NCBI RefSeq assembly: GCF_025562755.1
Contig: NZ_CP103300.1
Location: 5,203,501 to 5,267,500, forward strand
Direction: 5' to 3'
Source: Endozoicomonas euniceicola
GTDB taxonomy: Bacteria; Pseudomonadota; Gammaproteobacteria; Pseudomonadales; Endozoicomonadaceae
Length of the DNA: 64,000 nt
Part shown: positions 62,693 to 64,000 of the stretch, in pieces
Layout: each line of letters begins with the position of its first letter
How positions within the stretch are numbered: position 1 is the first letter of the stretch
The notes under the pieces: model-generated
What the model saw: only the letters and a program-made list of their open reading frames with translations
Databases searched by the model: none
What the model was told of the DNA's origin: nothing
Translations under genes and position numbers: made by a program

Positions 62693-63847
62693 TTACTCTT
62701 CGTGACCTGTTTTACCGTTTTTTATTTCGCGCAGTTTCCTCATAAATTCAGGCTCACCTGCGGATTCAGGTGTTACCTGATTTGCCTGACTGTCATCAGC
62801 TTTGCGTTTGAGGTTTTTTCTTGCGCTGGTCAGCAGTTCTGGGCTGATGACCATCCCATCAGAAGAGGCCGTTGTTTGCTCTGGTGACTTTTGCTCAGGA
62901 GGTAAGCTCGTTTTTTTGAGTTTAACGGCTCTCAGTTCTTCCGTCAGAGAGGATGGTTTGAGTTCTTCAGAAGATGAGACTGTTGCAGCTTCATTCATCT
63001 GCTTAATGACCTCTTCCTGTTCTGGCTTGTCTATCTGCTGGGTTTTAGTTGTCAGATTTCTTTTCAGGCGTTTTTCAACCTCTTTCACTTCCAGAAGTTT
63101 TTCAGCGTCATTAACCAGATCTGTAATTTGCTGCTTGAGCGCCTTCATTTTATTCTTCAGCTCTGTTCGTTTTGGAGAGGCGGCACCCTCGCCTTCTTTC
63201 AGCTGCGCCAGTTGATCAACTTTATTGTTCCATTCGGTAAGTTGCTGATGGAGGTTGGCCAGCAGATTCGGTTCTTCAGTTGCAGCAGTTTTTACATTAT
63301 CGACTAAGACTGCTTCATTTTTTATGTCGTTAAGTAAAGCTGGAGGAAGCTTCTCAAAGTTTGTACCGGTAACAAATCTTTTCAACTTTCCAAAGAGGTG
63401 TGCAAATTTCTCTGCGATAGCGCTTCTTTTACGCGGCTGTCGGTCTATCTCAGTACTGGCGTTTTCGGTAGCAGAATCGGAAGCCTCTGCTTCTTTTTGA
63501 GCAGCTGGGTTATTTTCTGAAGTTGCTGTCTTATCGCTTTCTGGTGCAGGTGTTGCCACCTGTGCAGGTTCTGCACTCTTCAAGGGGGGAGGCGGGGGTG
63601 GTGCTGGTATTGAGCTGTCTTGATCCGCAGTGTTTGGATTGCCTATGTTTCTTTCGCTGAGAGGCGTTTCTTTTTGAGGAGATGCGTCAGTCTTTTGTTC
63701 CTTCAGAAGAAGTGTTTTGTCAACTTCGTTAGATGTGACGCTACTGTTTTTCATAACGCCAGCACGTGGAGGCTTGGGTATTGGGTTTGCGCCTGCTGGT
63801 ATGCCTGTGTTTTGTGGGCCCTGTGAACCACCAACTCCCTGTGTCAT
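62693..63847 (-). CDS. Proline-rich protein with LKKT actin-binding-like motif
   Basis: A 384-residue protein, no signal peptide. The N-terminal third is disordered and includes a short polyproline track (SIPAPPPPPPLKSAEPAQ), as in profilin- or WW-binding proteins. A basic segment (RQPRKRSAIAEKFAHLFGKLKR) precedes a coiled-coil region (about 200-275). Around residue 305 comes LTEELRAVKLKKTSLPPEQ, like the WH2/thymosin LKKT element that binds actin, although the helix-to-LKKT spacing is one residue shorter than usual. A second weaker possibility is ELLTSARKNLKRK. AGGA precedes the ATG. The architecture resembles bacterial actin-nucleating effectors; this is inference. Confidence 0.7.
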   Translation of the reverse strand: MTQGVGGSQGPQNTGIPAGANPIPKPPRAGVMKNSSVTSNEVDKTLLLKEQKTDASPQKETPLSERNIGNPNTADQDSSIPAPPPPPPLKSAEPAQVATPAPESDKTATSENNPAAQKEAEASDSATENASTEIDRQPRKRSAIAEKFAHLFGKLKRFVTGTNFEKLPPALLNDIKNEAVLVDNVKTAATEEPNLLANLHQQLTEWNNKVDQLAQLKEGEGAASPKRTELKNKMKALKQQITDLVNDAEKLLEVKEVEKRLKRNLTTKTQQIDKPEQEEVIKQMNEAATVSSSEELKPSSLTEELRAVKLKKTSLPPEQKSPEQTTASSDGMVISPELLTSARKNLKRKADDSQANQVTPESAGEPEFMRKLREIKNGKTGHEE

Positions 63848-64000
63848 AACTAAAGTCCTGCTTTACGCCTTGTTGCTAAATACTATAGCAGTCAGAAGTA
63901 CGGGTATAAGGTGCTGTACGGGGCTGATATTTCCCGTCAAACTGTTGGCTGTTTTCTAATGAGTTTGTTTGCTGATGTCTTACTCCCAGCCCGAGGTTCG

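Overview
The window looks like a chromosome segment of a host-associated marine gammaproteobacterium, most plausibly an Endozoicomonas-like member of the Oceanospirillales. This is inference. Ordinary gammaproteobacterial housekeeping genes (nadE, coaE, pilD, dgt, topB, artPJQM/argR, an MCE lipid-transport operon, fkpA, an RND pump, abgT) alternate with large secreted proteins of unknown function and with proteins carrying eukaryote-type modules. No rRNA, tRNA, CRISPR array, prophage or recognisable insertion sequence was seen.

Region by region. 1-2.3 kb: a TPR-like gene with seven 129-bp repeats, bracketed by a 133-bp direct repeat that carries the start of a second copy leaving the window; the 3' tail of an EAL-domain gene is stranded beside it. 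2.3-5.4 kb: nadE facing a coaE-pilD pair. 5.6-7.9 kb: a PI3/PI4-kinase-like effector candidate and a small partner gene. 7.9-11.9 kb: aldo/keto reductase, secreted unknown, dgt. 11.9-17.6 kb: a tandem array of five secreted Cys-containing paralogues separated by decayed copies of the 5' half of dgt. 17.7-24.4 kb: topB, a 1187-aa secreted unknown and two small genes. 24.5-28 kb: arginine-type ABC importer operon facing argR. 28.3-33.6 kb: an internally duplicated methyltransferase-like secreted protein, an oppF remnant and two secreted paralogues. 33.8-37.3 kb: MCE lipid ABC transporter operon. 37.3-39 kb: two divergent bZIP-type proteins. 39-43.4 kb: fkpA and a tas-like/GAPDH/arsJ organoarsenical cluster. 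43.5-52.9 kb: secreted unknown, GNAT, HNH, an M1-aminopeptidase-like lipoprotein with a broken active site, SEC-C protein, TldD/PmbA pair, and a four-finger C2H2 zinc-finger protein. 53.3-57.8 kb: RND efflux pair. 58-64 kb: secreted acidic protein, AbgT transporter, and a proline-rich protein with an LKKT actin-binding-like motif.

The most striking content is a set of three proteins with textbook eukaryotic transcription-factor architecture within about 16 kb: two bZIP proteins matching N-x7-R-x9-L-x6-L, and one protein with four C2H2 fingers. With the kinase-like, actin-motif and repeat-rich proteins they suggest a repertoire aimed at a eukaryotic host. No secretion apparatus lies in the window, so delivery is unproven. 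A second theme is gene birth by tandem duplication: several accessory families sit next to fragments of a neighbouring housekeeping gene (dgt, oppF, an EAL gene) that were copied along with them and then decayed.
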